The position numbers were made by a program, and so were the translations under genes. From Shewanella khirikhana (lineage in GTDB: Bacteria; Pseudomonadota; Gammaproteobacteria; Enterobacterales; Shewanellaceae), in assembly GCF_003957745.1 (NCBI RefSeq), contig NZ_CP020373.1, positions 2,418,001 through 2,482,000 of the forward strand: a stretch of DNA of 64,000 bases, in the 5' to 3' direction. The notes beneath the pieces are model-generated. The model did no database searches. It was not told the DNA's origin and saw only the letters and a program-made list of their open reading frames with translations. Below are positions 12,301 through 19,966 of this stretch, one piece after another. Numbering within the stretch: the first letter of the stretch is position 1; the number at the start of each line of letters is the position of its first letter.

Positions 12301-15300
12301 TGAGGGTCAGCTTGACCTCGGTGTCGGTGGCTGCGGCGGCGCTCAGGCTCACCGTGAAGCTGGCGATGCTGCCTTCGTTGACACTGCCTGCATCACTGAT
12401 AGTGACGCTCGGACGGTCATCGTCCGGGTTCGGACCCGGGCCGGAGCCGTCATCAACGATGGTCGCGGTGCCGGTATCGGTGCCGGTGACGCCGGTCTGG
12501 CCGGTCACGGTGACGCTGAAGTTCTCGGCGCCTTCATAGACACTGTCATCGGTGGTCTGCACCCGCAGCTGCAGACTGGTGCTGCCCGCCGCAATGGTCA
12601 CGATGCCATCGGCCGGTACCGCCAGCCAGGTGGTGCCATCGAAGTATTCCAGGTTGCCCATGTCGGCCGCATCGGTGTCACCGGCATTGAGGGTCAGCTT
12701 GACCTCGGTGTCGGTGGCTGCGGCGGCGCTCAGGCTCACCGTGAAGCTGGCGATACTGCCTTCGTTGACACTGCCTGCATCACTGATAGTGACGCTCGGA
12801 CGGTCATCGTCCGGGTTCGGACCCGGGCCGGAGCCGTCATCAACGATGGTCGCGGTGCCGGTATCGGTGCCGGTGACGCCGGTCTGGCCGGTCACGGTGA
12901 CGCTGAAGTTCTCGGCGCCTTCATAGACGCTGTCGTCGGTGGTCTGGACCCGCAGCTGCAGACTGGTGCTGCCCGCCGGAATGGTCACGATGCCATCGGC
13001 CGGTACCGCTTGCCAGGTGCTACCGTCGAAGTATTCCAGGTTGCCCATGTCGGCCGCATCGGTATCACCGGCATTCAGGGTCAGTTTGACCTCGGTGTCG
13101 GCTTCAGACACTGCGTTCAGTGTGACAGTGAAAGCAGCAATGTCGCCTTCATTAATGGTGCCTGCGTCGCTGATCGAGACACCTGGCTGCGCCAGGGAAT
13201 CAACGATGGTGGCGTCGCCGCTCACGCCAGTGGCGCCATTGGTGGTGATACCACCGGCTTCGGTTACCTGCAGGCTGAAGGTTTCATCGCCTTCGTAAAC
13301 ACTGTCCTGGGTGGTGGCCACGGTCACGGTCAGGCTGGTGACACCTGCGGGGATGGTGACGTTACCGCTGCCATCTACCGCCAGAGTCTGGATCTGACCA
13401 TTGCCGTCCACATAGCTGACGCTCATGGTGCCAATATCGGTCGCTTCGGCGCTGCCGAGGTTCAGCCCCAGGTTGATGGTCAGTGGCGCTTCGGTGGGAT
13501 TGGAGAGGCCCACGGTGAACACCGCATCACTGCCTTCACTCACTTCTCCTGCATCGGTCACCGACAGGGTCGGACGGTCATCATCCGCCGTGCCGCCGCC
13601 CGGTGGGGTCACCGAGCCATCATCGACGATGGTGGCATCGCCGCTCACGCCAGTGGCGCCGTTGGTGGTAATGCCACCGGCTTCGGTCACCTGCAGGCTG
13701 AAGGTTTCATCGCCTTCGTAGACGCTGTCCTGGGTGGTGGCCACGGTCACGGTCAGGCTGGTCACGCCTGCGGGGATGGTGACGTTACCGCTGCCATCGA
13801 CCGCCAGAGTCTGGGTCTGGCCATTGCCGTCCACATAAGTGACGGTCATGGTGCCAAGGTCGGTCGCTTCGGCAGTGCCGAGGTTGAGGCCGAGGTTAAT
13901 GGTCAGTGGCGCTTCGGTGGGGTTGCTTAGCCCAACAGTGAACACCGCATCGCTGCCCTCACTCACTTCACCGGCATCGGTCACGCTCAAAGTCGGACGG
14001 TCATCATCCGCCGTGCCGCCGCCCGGTGGGGTTACTGAGCCGTCATCGACGATGGTGGCGTCACCGCTCACGCCAGTCGCGCCATTGGTGGTGATCCCAC
14101 CGGCTTCGGTTACCTGCAGGCTGAAAGTTTCATCGCCTTCGTAGACGCTGTCCTGGATGGTGGCCACGGTCACGGTCAGGCTGGTCACGCCCGCGGGGAT
14201 GGTGACATTACCGCTGCCATCGACCGCCAGGGTCTGGGTCTGGCCGTTGCCGTCCACATAAGTGACGCTCATGCTGCCAATATCAGACGCTTCGGCAGTG
14301 CCGAGGTTCAGCCCCAGGTTAATGGTCAGTGGCGCTTCGGTGGGGTTGGAGAGGCCGACGGTGAACACCGCATCACTGCCTTCCGAGACTTCACCGGCAT
14401 CGGTCACTGACAGGGTCGGACGGTCATCATCCGCCGTGCCGCCGCCCGGTGGAGTCACCGAGCCGTCATCGACGATGGTGGCATCACCGCTCACGCCGGT
14501 GGCGCCGTTGGTGGTAATGCCACCGCTTTCGGTTACCTGCAGGCTGAAGGTTTCATCGCCTTCGTAAACGCTGTCCTGGGTGGTGGCCACGGTCACGGTC
14601 AAGCTGGTCACGCCTGCGGGAACAGTCACATCGCCATTGGCGGCCACAGTTAAGGTCTGGGTCTGGCCATTGCCGTCCACGTAAGTGACGCTCATGCTGC
14701 CAAGATCAGACGCTTCGGCGCTGCCGAGGTTCAGCCCCAGGTTGATGGTCAGTGGCGCTTCAGTGGGGTTAGAGAGGCCCACAGTGAAGATGGCATCGCT
14801 GCCCTCACTCACTTCACCGGCATCGGCCACGCTCAGGGTCGGACGGTCATCATCCGCCATGCCGCCGCCCGGTGGGGTCACTGAGCCGTCATCGACGATG
14901 GTGGCATCGCCGCTCACGCCAGTGGCGCCGTTGGTGGTAATGCCACCGGCTTCGGTCACCTGCAGGCTGAAGGTTTCATCGCCTTCGTAGACGCTGTCCT
15001 GGGTGGTGGCCACGGTCACGGTCAGGCTGGTCACGCCTGCGGGGATGGTGACGTTACCGCTGCCATCGACCGCCAGAGTCTGGGTCTGGCCATTGCCGTC
15101 CACATAAGTGACGGTCATGGTGCCAAGGTCGGTCGCTTCGGCGCTGCCGAGGTTGAGGCCGAGATTGATGGTCAGTGGCGCTTCAGTGGGGTTAGAGAGG
15201 CCCACAGTGAAGATGGCATCGCTGCCCTCACTCACTTCACCGGCATCGGCCACGCTCAGGGTCGGACGGTCATCATCCGCCATGCCGCCGCCCGGTGGGG

Positions 15301-18300
15301 TCACCGAGCCGTCATCGACGATGGTGGCATCGCCGCTCACGCCAGTGGCGCCATTGGTGGTGATACCACCGGCTTCGGTTACCTGCAGGCTGAAGGTTTC
15401 ATCGCCTTCGTAAACGCTGTCCTGGGTGGTGGCCACGGTCACGGTCAGGCTGGTCACGCCCGCAGGAATGGTGACATTCCCGCTGCTATCTACCGCCAGA
15501 GTCTGGGTCTGACCGTTGCCGTCCACATAGGTAACGGTCATGGTGCCAAGGTCAGACGCTTCGGCGCTGCCGAGGTTGAGGCCGAGATTGATGGTCAGTG
15601 GCGCTTCGGTGGGGTTAGAGAGGCCCACGGTGAACACCGCATCACTGCCTTCCGAGACTTCACCGGCATCGGTGACGCTCAAGGTCGGCCGGTCATCATC
15701 CGCCGTGCCACCGCCCGGTGGGGTCACCGAGCCATCATCGACGATGGTGGCGTCGCCAGTGACACCGGTGGCGCCATTGGTGGTGATACCGCCGGCTTCG
15801 GTCACCTGCAGGCTGAAGGTTTCATCGCCTTCGTAGACGCTGTCCTGGGTGGTGGCCACGGTCACGGTCAGGCTGGTCACCCCTGCGGGAACAGTCACAT
15901 CGCCATTGGCGGCCACGGTTAAGGTCTGGGTCTGACCATTGCCGTCCACATAAGTGACGCTCATGGTGCCAATATCAGTCGCTTCGGCAGTGCCGAGGTT
16001 CAGCCCCAGATTGATGGTCAGTGGTGCTTCGGTGGGGTTGGAGAGGCCCACGGTGAACACCGCATCGCTGCCCTCACTCACTTCGCCGGCATCAGTCACC
16101 GACAGGGTTGGCCGGTCATCATCCGCCGTGCCGCCGCCCGGTGGAGTCACCGAGCCATCATCGACGATGGTGGCATCACCGCTCACGCCGGTGGCGCCGT
16201 TGGTGGTGATACCGCCAGTTTCAGTTACCTGCAGGCTGAAGGTTTCGTCGCCTTCGTAGACGCTGTCCTGGGTGGTGGCCACGGTCACGGTCAGGCTGGT
16301 CACGCCTGCGGGAACAGTCACATCGCCATTGGCGGCCACAGTTAAGGTCTGGGTCTGGCCATTGCCGTCCACGTAAGTGACAGTCATGGTGCCAAGATCA
16401 GACGCTTCGGCGCTGCCGAGGTTCAGACCCAGGTTGATGGTCAGTGGCGCTTCAGTGGGGTTAGAGAGGCCCACAGTGAAGATGGCATCGCTGCCCTCAC
16501 TCACTTCACCGGCATCGGTCACGCTCAGGGTCGGACGGTCATCATCCGCCATGCCGCCGCCCGGTGGGGTCACTGAGCCGTCATCGACGATGGTGGCATC
16601 GCCAGTGACACCGGCCGTGCCATTGGTGGTGATACCACCGCTTTCAGTCACCTGCAGGCTGAAGGTTTCGTCGCCTTCGTAGACGCTGTCCTGGGTGGTA
16701 GCCACGGTCACGGTCAGGCTGGTCACGCCCGCGGGGATAGTGACGTTCCCGCTGCTATCGACCGCCAGGGTTTGGGTCTGGCCATTGCCGTCCACATAGG
16801 TAACGGTCATGGTGCCAAGATCGGTCGCTTCGGCGCTGCCGAGGTTGAGGCCGAGATTGATGGTCAGTGGCGCTTCGGTTGGATTAGAGAGGCCCACGGT
16901 GAACACCGCATCACTGCCTTCACTCACTTCACCGGCATCAGTGACTGACAAAGTCGGACGGTCATCATCCGCCGTGCCGCCGCCCGGTGGGGTCACCGAG
17001 CCATCATCAACGATGGTGGCATCACCGCTCACGCCGGTGGCGCCGTTGGTGGTAATGCCACCGCTTTCGGTCACCTGCAGGCTGAATGTTTCGTCGCCTT
17101 CGTAAACACTGTCCTGGGTGGTGGCCACGGTCACGGTCAGGCTGGTGACACCCGCGGGAACAGTCACATCGCCATTGGCAGCCACGGTTAAGGTTTGGGT
17201 CTGGCCGTTGCCGTCCACGTAGGTGACAGTCATGGTGCCAAGATCAGTCGCTTCGGCGCTGCCGAGGTTCAGCCCGAGGTTGATGGTCAGTGGTGCTTCA
17301 GTGGGATTGGAAAGCCCGACGGTGAAGATGGCATCGCTGCCCTCACTCACTTCACCGGCATCGGTCACCGACAGGGTTGGCCGGTCGTCGTTGGGGTTAG
17401 GACCTGGGCCTGTGCCATCGTCAACAATGTTGGTGCTGGCGCTGCTGTTCGCGCCAATGGTGGCGTTGCCGCCACTTACGCCGCTGATGCTGATGGTGAA
17501 GTCTTCGCTGCCTTCGTAGATGGTATCGTCGATGGTGGCGATATCCACGGTCACGCTGGTTTGACCGGCAGGGATCACCACGCTGACCACACCGGTAAAG
17601 TCGCTGCCATCGGCGGCGGTGCCGGAATAGCTGAAGCTGACGGTAACATCTTCGGTGGCAGCCTGATCCAGGCTCACGGTAAAGCTTGCGCTGTCGCCTT
17701 CGCTCACGTCAGTTTGATTGGCACTGATGATGACTTCAGGGTAAACCACATCACCATCGTCGCTGTCGGTGCCTGTGTTACCGGCGGTGTCGGTGACGCT
17801 GGCATCGGCGGTATAGCCGCCCTCTGGCAGCGGCTCGGCCACATCGACAGAATAAGTGCCGTCTTCGTTGACCGTGGTGGTCAGGGTTTGGGTGCCGCCT
17901 TCACTGTCGGTAATGACAATGGTCACTGTGCTGCCCGGGTCGGCGTCCGTGGTACCTGTGATGGTGGGGGTGTCATCGGTGGTATTGTCGGGCGCTTCTA
18001 CGATAATGGTGGGCGCAGTGGCATCCACGCTGCCATCATCGGTATCGGTAGCGGTATTACCGGCAGCATCGGTCACGCTGGCATCGGCGGTGTAATTACC
18101 ACCAGGCAGCGGATCGGTCACTTCAACCTCGTAGGTGCCGTCTTCGTTGACTGTGGTAGTCAGGGTTTGAGTGCCGCCTTCACTGTCGGTAATGATAATA
18201 GTGACCGTACTGCCGGGGGTGGCATCCGTGGTACCCGTGATCACAGGCGTGGTGTCGTTGGTATTGTCGGGTGCATCGACGGTGATCACCGGCGGGGTGA

Positions 18301-19966
18301 TATCCACGCTGCCATCGTCGCTGTCGGTGGCAGTGTTGCCAGCCGGGTCGGTCACACTGGCATCGGCGGTATAGCCGCCTTCTGGAAGCGGGTCTGTCAC
18401 ATCCACCGCATAGGTGCCGTCTTCATTCACCGTGGTGGTCAGGGTTTGGGTGCCACCTTCGCTGTCGGTAATGATGATGGTAACTGTACTGCCAGGCTCG
18501 GCATCAGTGGTACCGGTAATGGTCGGGGTGGTGTCGTTGCTGTTATCCGGCGCATCCACGGTTATCACGGGGGGCGTGGTATCCAGCAAAGCAGCATCGC
18601 TGCCCTGGGGTGATTCATTGCCGGCCTGATCGGTCACTGTGGCCACCACAGTGATGGTTTCGCCCTCGCCTGGTGATGGCAAGTCCATGTTCACAAAGCC
18701 GTTATCAATATCTTCCTGGGTCAGGACAATATCGACTCCATTCACCGTCAGGGTGTCACCGGCAATGGCGCCGGTTGGGGTAATATCAATGGTGACATTG
18801 ACCGTAGTCGCGCCGCCCAGCTCTTCATTGCTGATGAAACCATCGTTGTTGGCATCGGTGTTAATCACCACTATGGGCGCACCGTCTTCAACCGGGGTAA
18901 TGTTGATGGTCAGGGTAGCGGTAGCGCCCGTGTTGGTGGTGTAGGTGATAACGGGAACTGTGCCATTCCAGTCGGCGTTGGGGGTAAAGCTGTAGCTGCC
19001 GTCGGCATTGATAATCAGCACGCCGCCGGTCAGTTCAACACTGCTGCCTGCGCCGTAGTTATTACCTTCAACTTCGAAGCTCACCACACTGAGCTCAGAG
19101 TCGATATCAGAGTCGTTATCCAGCACATTGCCTGTGGCAACCGTATCCTCGGCCACGGTCACCACATCGTTCACCGCTGTGGTTGGGTCATCCACCGGAG
19201 TCACATTGATGGTCAGCGTCGCGGTCGCGCCTGTGTTGGTGGTGTATGTGATAACGGGAACTGTGCCATTCCAGTCTTCGTTGGGGGTAAAGGTGAAGCT
19301 GCCGTCGGCATTGATAATCAGCACGCCACCAGCCAGCACCACAGAGGTGCCCGCAGTATAGGTACTGCCCTCCACTTCAAAGGTGGCCACGCTCAGACTG
19401 GAGTCGATATCCACATCGTTGCTGAGCACGTTGCCACTGGCAACCGCACCTTCTTCAACGGTTACTTCATCATTCAGGGCAGCAGTCGCGTAATCGCCGG
19501 GCAATTGTGGTTCGACCACAGCAGCAACAGCGCCTGGCGCTTCGCCTGTGGTATCAAAACCCGCAGCGGCCAGCGTTTCGCTGCCGGTACGAGCCAGACT
19601 CACATAGCCTGAATCACCCTGATTGGCCGGTGCATTACCTGCAGCGGTATCGGGCAAGTCTTCGGTCGGGTCGTCGCCTGCGCGAATTTGCTCCTGCAGG
19701 GTCTTGATTTCACTGAGGGTATTCGGGTCTACCGCCTCTTCTTCGATAAGCGTCATCACCCCCTGGGACTCGGCATCAGCGCCGACCAACAGGGAGCCAT
19801 CGTTTAACACCATCTCGAAACGGGTGTTGTCTGCGATCAGCAGCACAGCCCCTTCTGGAATGGTATCCCCGACTGATACGGCCTTGGCAGCCCCATCAGC
19901 ATCCATCTTTATCTGCCCGTCGACAAACTTCAGTAAGCCTGTCTTTTGCATGACAAATAAACCCAT
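3371..19966 (-). CDS. bpfA: giant type I-secreted biofilm adhesin, BpfA/LapA type
   Basis: A surface adhesin of about 5,531 residues. The order is an N-terminal retention module with TAAG at 107-110; two VCBS-like domains (about 160-360); three Ig-like domains (about 455-745); one Calx-beta domain; ten 141-residue Calx-beta repeats (about 862-2260); fourteen 129-residue repeats (about 2260-4055); two more Calx-beta-like units; a mixed region with further VCBS domains; a lectin-like domain (about 4960-5110); and a C-terminal type I secretion domain with GTDGADTF. In LapA, LapG cuts within TAAG at the same numbering, which fixes the start at ATG 19966 rather than an in-frame ATG 60 bases upstream. 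The protein is acidic and almost free of Cys, as usual for RTX adhesins. aggA and the OmpA-like gene follow; the ABC exporter, LapG-like protease and LapD-like sensor genes are not in the window. Confidence 0.93.
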   Translation of the reverse strand: MGLFVMQKTGLLKFVDGQIKMDADGAAKAVSVGDTIPEGAVLLIADNTRFEMVLNDGSLLVGADAESQGVMTLIEEEAVDPNTLSEIKTLQEQIRAGDDPTEDLPDTAAGNAPANQGDSGYVSLARTGSETLAAAGFDTTGEAPGAVAAVVEPQLPGDYATAALNDEVTVEEGAVASGNVLSNDVDIDSSLSVATFEVEGSTYTAGTSVVLAGGVLIINADGSFTFTPNEDWNGTVPVITYTTNTGATATLTINVTPVDDPTTAVNDVVTVAEDTVATGNVLDNDSDIDSELSVVSFEVEGNNYGAGSSVELTGGVLIINADGSYSFTPNADWNGTVPVITYTTNTGATATLTINITPVEDGAPIVVINTDANNDGFISNEELGGATTVNVTIDITPTGAIAGDTLTVNGVDIVLTQEDIDNGFVNMDLPSPGEGETITVVATVTDQAGNESPQGSDAALLDTTPPVITVDAPDNSNDTTPTITGTTDAEPGSTVTIIITDSEGGTQTLTTTVNEDGTYAVDVTDPLPEGGYTADASVTDPAGNTATDSDDGSVDITPPVITVDAPDNTNDTTPVITGTTDATPGSTVTIIITDSEGGTQTLTTTVNEDGTYEVEVTDPLPGGNYTADASVTDAAGNTATDTDDGSVDATAPTIIVEAPDNTTDDTPTITGTTDADPGSTVTIVITDSEGGTQTLTTTVNEDGTYSVDVAEPLPEGGYTADASVTDTAGNTGTDSDDGDVVYPEVIISANQTDVSEGDSASFTVSLDQAATEDVTVSFSYSGTAADGSDFTGVVSVVIPAGQTSVTVDIATIDDTIYEGSEDFTISISGVSGGNATIGANSSASTNIVDDGTGPGPNPNDDRPTLSVTDAGEVSEGSDAIFTVGLSNPTEAPLTINLGLNLGSAEATDLGTMTVTYVDGNGQTQTLTVAANGDVTVPAGVTSLTVTVATTQDSVYEGDETFSLQVTESGGITTNGATGVSGDATIVDDGSVTPPGGGTADDDRPTLSVTDAGEVSEGSDAVFTVGLSNPTEAPLTINLGLNLGSAEATDLGTMTVTYVDGNGQTQTLAVDSSGNVTIPAGVTSLTVTVATTQDSVYEGDETFSLQVTESGGITTNGTAGVTGDATIVDDGSVTPPGGGMADDDRPTLSVTDAGEVSEGSDAIFTVGLSNPTEAPLTINLGLNLGSAEASDLGTMTVTYVDGNGQTQTLTVAANGDVTVPAGVTSLTVTVATTQDSVYEGDETFSLQVTETGGITTNGATGVSGDATIVDDGSVTPPGGGTADDDRPTLSVTDAGEVSEGSDAVFTVGLSNPTEAPLTINLGLNLGTAEATDIGTMSVTYVDGNGQTQTLTVAANGDVTVPAGVTSLTVTVATTQDSVYEGDETFSLQVTEAGGITTNGATGVTGDATIVDDGSVTPPGGGTADDDRPTLSVTDAGEVSEGSDAVFTVGLSNPTEAPLTINLGLNLGSAEASDLGTMTVTYVDGNGQTQTLAVDSSGNVTIPAGVTSLTVTVATTQDSVYEGDETFSLQVTEAGGITTNGATGVSGDATIVDDGSVTPPGGGMADDDRPTLSVADAGEVSEGSDAIFTVGLSNPTEAPLTINLGLNLGSAEATDLGTMTVTYVDGNGQTQTLAVDGSGNVTIPAGVTSLTVTVATTQDSVYEGDETFSLQVTEAGGITTNGATGVSGDATIVDDGSVTPPGGGMADDDRPTLSVADAGEVSEGSDAIFTVGLSNPTEAPLTINLGLNLGSAEASDLGSMSVTYVDGNGQTQTLTVAANGDVTVPAGVTSLTVTVATTQDSVYEGDETFSLQVTESGGITTNGATGVSGDATIVDDGSVTPPGGGTADDDRPTLSVTDAGEVSEGSDAVFTVGLSNPTEAPLTINLGLNLGTAEASDIGSMSVTYVDGNGQTQTLAVDGSGNVTIPAGVTSLTVTVATIQDSVYEGDETFSLQVTEAGGITTNGATGVSGDATIVDDGSVTPPGGGTADDDRPTLSVTDAGEVSEGSDAVFTVGLSNPTEAPLTINLGLNLGTAEATDLGTMTVTYVDGNGQTQTLAVDGSGNVTIPAGVTSLTVTVATTQDSVYEGDETFSLQVTEAGGITTNGATGVSGDATIVDDGSVTPPGGGTADDDRPTLSVTDAGEVSEGSDAVFTVGLSNPTEAPLTINLGLNLGSAEATDIGTMSVSYVDGNGQIQTLAVDGSGNVTIPAGVTSLTVTVATTQDSVYEGDETFSLQVTEAGGITTNGATGVSGDATIVDSLAQPGVSISDAGTINEGDIAAFTVTLNAVSEADTEVKLTLNAGDTDAADMGNLEYFDGSTWQAVPADGIVTIPAGSTSLQLRVQTTDDSVYEGAENFSVTVTGQTGVTGTDTGTATIVDDGSGPGPNPDDDRPSVTISDAGSVNEGSIASFTVSLSAAAATDTEVKLTLNAGDTDAADMGNLEYFDGTTWLAVPADGIVTIAAGSTSLQLRVQTTDDSVYEGAENFSVTVTGQTGVTGTDTGTATIVDDGSGPGPNPDDDRPSVTISDAGSVNEGSIASFTVSLSAAAATDTEVKLTLNAGDTDAADMGNLEYFDGTTWLAVPADGIVTIPAGSTSLQLRVQTTDDSVYEGAENFSVTVTGQTGVTGTDTGTATIVDDGSGPGPNPDDDRPSVTISDAGSVNEGSIASFTVSLSAAAATDTEVKLTLNAGDTDAADMGNLEYFDGTTWLAVPADGIVTIAAGSTSLQLRVQTTDDSVYEGAENFSVTVTGQTGVTGTDTGTATIVDDGSGPGPNPDDDRPSVTISDAGSVNEGSIASFTVSLSAAAATDTEVKLTLNAGDTDAADMGNLEYFDGTTWQAVPANGIVTIPAGSTSLQLRVQTTDDSVYEGAENFSVTVTGQTGVTGTDTGTATIVDDGSGPGPNPDDDRPSVTISDAGSVNEGSIASFTVSLSAAAATDTEVKLTLNAGDTDAADMGNLEYFDGTTWLAVPADGIVTIAAGSTSLQLRVQTTDDSVYEGAENFSVTVTGQTGVTGTDTGTATIVDDGSGPGPNPDDDRPSVTISDAGSVNEGSIASFTVSLSAAAATDTEVKLTLNAGDTDAADMGNLEYFDGTNWLAVPADGIVTIPAGSTSLQLRVQTTDDSVYEGAENFSVTVTGQTGVTGTDTGTATIVDDGSGPGPNPDDDRPSVTISDAGSVNEGSIASFTVSLSAAAATDTEVKLTLNAGDTDAADMGNLEYFDGTTWLAVPADGIVTIPAGSTSLQLRVQTTDDSVYEGAENFSVTVTGQTGVTGTDTGTATIVDDGSGPGPNPDDDRPSVTISDAGSVNEGSIASFTVSLSAAAATDTEVKLTLNAGDTDAADMGNLEYFDGTTWLAVPADGIVTIAAGSTSLQLRVQTTDDSVYEGAENFSVTVTGQTGVTGTDTGTATIVDDGSGPGPNPDDDRPSVTISDAGSVNEGSIASFTVSLSAAAATDTEVKLTLNAGDTDAADMGNLEYFDGTTWQAVPANGIVTIPAGSTSLQLRVQTTDDSVYEGAENFSVTVTGQTGVTGTDTGTATIVDDGSGPGPNPDDDRPSVTISDAGSVNEGSIASFTVSLSAAAATDTEVKLTLNAGDTDAADMGNLEYFDGTTWLAVPADGIVTIAAGSTSLQLRVQTTDDSVYEGAENFSVTVTGQTGVTGTDTGTATIVDDGSGPGPNPDDDRPSVTISDAGSVNEGSIASFTVSLSAAAATDTEVKLTLNAGDTDAADMGNLEYFDGTNWLAVPADGIVTIPAGSTSLQLRVQTTDDSVYEGAENFSVTVTGQTGVTGTDTGTATIVDDGSGPGPNPDDDRPSVTISDAGSVNEGSIASFTVSLSAAAATDTEVKLTLNAGDTDAADMGNLEYFDGTTWLAVPADGIVTIAAGSTSLQLRVQTTDDSVYEGAENFSVTVTGQTGVTGTDTGTATIVDDGSGPGPNPDDDRPSVTISDAGSVNEGSIASFTVSLSAAAATDTEVKLTLNAGDTDAADMGNLEYFDGTTWLAVPADGIVTIPAGSTSLQLRVQTTDDSVYEGAENFSVTVTGQTGVTGTDTGSATIVDTADLPVVNSVVGNTVVEGQSNTFVVTLSNASTTATSVTLALSSDSATVGTDTGTTYMVSFDNGATYTAVIGSTVTVPAGASSFLVQVATLDDTIFEGSEQYRLSATANGTGASGIATITDNDSAPVVGSIVGNTVVEGDVNTFTVTTGNTSTTDTVLNLTLANGTAVKGADYTGNQVTVVINGVSQTVSVAANGSFSVTLPAGQNSFQVLVQTKQDSAAEPTETYTLSSGSVTGTATIIDNDIHGGGSVNLALQDADTKGSNQDTATQSLSFTASGAADVTGFSFGSTAGITVSGLNGNFVWTQDAATGNLIGSIGGVQMVILSLSGSGIGAGETGSVSVTATLLDDLQHQSSPNADEVVVSGIQVVATDSLGSTATGTVAITVTDDNNQANDDNGSVSIIQDSFLVSGIVADWKVPTGGSNIDRFDGTSNPNGGGLDNDSGLDQLRWGNPTSTYKSGYGFIDNDAALSGSLGLNEDIVLGTFTHYNWPTAAGTAITAASMDVTFSVTDSYGVVTPVTLTVDFAHDETTNNPNDPEASKDIVTVSQTSVTFNYEGAFYTLQVIGFRDPVTGQVVTEIRTAENAASSYELVVRVVAGDGYELPSTSGNVLTNDVIGADDTITLIGVQAGDHKADGVSGNVGTQIVGQYGVLTLYSDGSYDYQVTVNNSDIPQGAVDTFTYTVLDGDGDESSALLNIDLNKVDFQQVKANLDTKTGLEDGGPIEGNVLDNDGDNNTDVVSFKVAGDSSEYAPGARLQLAEGELTLNADGSYIFKPAADWNGTVPSVTYTTNTGASAALIIQVTPVDDASVLAPDSKTINEDQTATGNVLTNDTDVDNTLSVTSFQVAGSNTVYTAGSTAHVLADGVLTLNSNGNYSFVPNNNWNGTVPEITYTTNTGSTSTLNITVNAVADAPVLTVGNYTSVAAINFEDVSFNGPWDGVVANEISGLNTIGTWYTSNANGQIEVGYEKTYLGGTSTNKVMEIEFHNGDKTLYTDMSLEAGRFYELGFDIAARNTTSSGLTVKLVPLDANGQPLLAEAITLYDYNPTSTAWLLDQKVTLPVNATGNYRLLFEADNADSVGAILDNLSFSAVDNYGYKDDFIKLGNIGSSLVDADNSESLSVQLQGLPVGAVLKDANGNQVTVDANGSVDITDWDKSSLQIKVTTQGNYTATVVATSVESSNQDTAQSSVDFQITVLGANPVMGDIGLKSLQLNQMQDNSLLAARSLMSESSTEPLQGSEPAHADAEKAAQLAFGAPEVADTPEASTVQQSTASGEFTVAKEVADALDDSQPLAPDNAMLVNSSAPQDAAQNGDPGQASNGDSGLVDGSLLIQDGSTIVGLGDEVFHGTDGADTFVWKAGDTGTDHIIDFDLANDKLDLSDLLQNEEHHSLEDYLSFDIVDGSTTIAIDANLDGKVDQRIVLDGVDLAEQYGLDVNDESGIINGLIGNGDGPLIVDTDAGDFQPVGRMLSLEDENKGDILP
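7790..13190 (-). repeat. array of fourteen 387-bp (129-residue) Calx-beta repeats
   Basis: Fourteen near-identical in-frame units sit in the adhesin gene, each containing NLEYFDG, VQTTDDSVYEGAENFSV and the linker DDGSGPGPNPDDDRPS. Units differ at few positions (TTWL, TTWQ or TNWL; IPAG or IAAG). In gene order, units 3-7 and 8-12 carry the same series of variants. This 1,935-bp block repeats almost base for base, for example around 9001 against 10936. Confidence 0.95.
13190..17385 (-). repeat. array of ten 423-bp (141-residue) Calx-beta repeats
   Basis: Ten in-frame units each begin DDRPTLSV and contain EVSEGSDA, TYVDGNGQTQTL and TTQDSVYEGDETF, joined by a PPGGG linker. Variants are mixed along the array (TVAANGDVTV against AVDSSGNVTI or AVDGSGNVTI; GSAEAT, GSAEAS, GTAEAT), as expected from recombination between units. 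This class is more diverged than the 387-bp class. Confidence 0.95.
19637..19648 (-). other. predicted LapG-type protease site (TAAG) codons
   Basis: These codons specify Thr-Ala-Ala-Gly at residues 107-110 of the adhesin counted from ATG 19966, in the context LPDTAAGNAP. In Pseudomonas LapA the periplasmic cysteine protease LapG cuts inside TAAG at residues 107-110 to release the adhesin. Identity of both motif and numbering is strong support for the same mechanism. Confidence 0.8.

Noticed and set aside
9527..13930. A 1,467-residue open frame on the plus strand through the adhesin repeats
   Set aside because: It runs antisense to the 387- and 423-bp arrays and is open only because stop-free antisense units are repeated. 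Its product is a monotonous Gly/Ala/Asp/His repeat with no family features; the minus-strand frame is a recognised adhesin.
7790..17385. Regularly spaced repeats as a possible CRISPR array
   Set aside because: The units are 387 and 423 bases, in frame, protein-coding and without unique spacers. No cas gene is present.
17195..18613. A 472-residue plus-strand frame antisense to the adhesin Ig-like domains
   Set aside because: Same cause: repeated GC-rich coding DNA open on the opposite strand. No ribosome-binding site or family.
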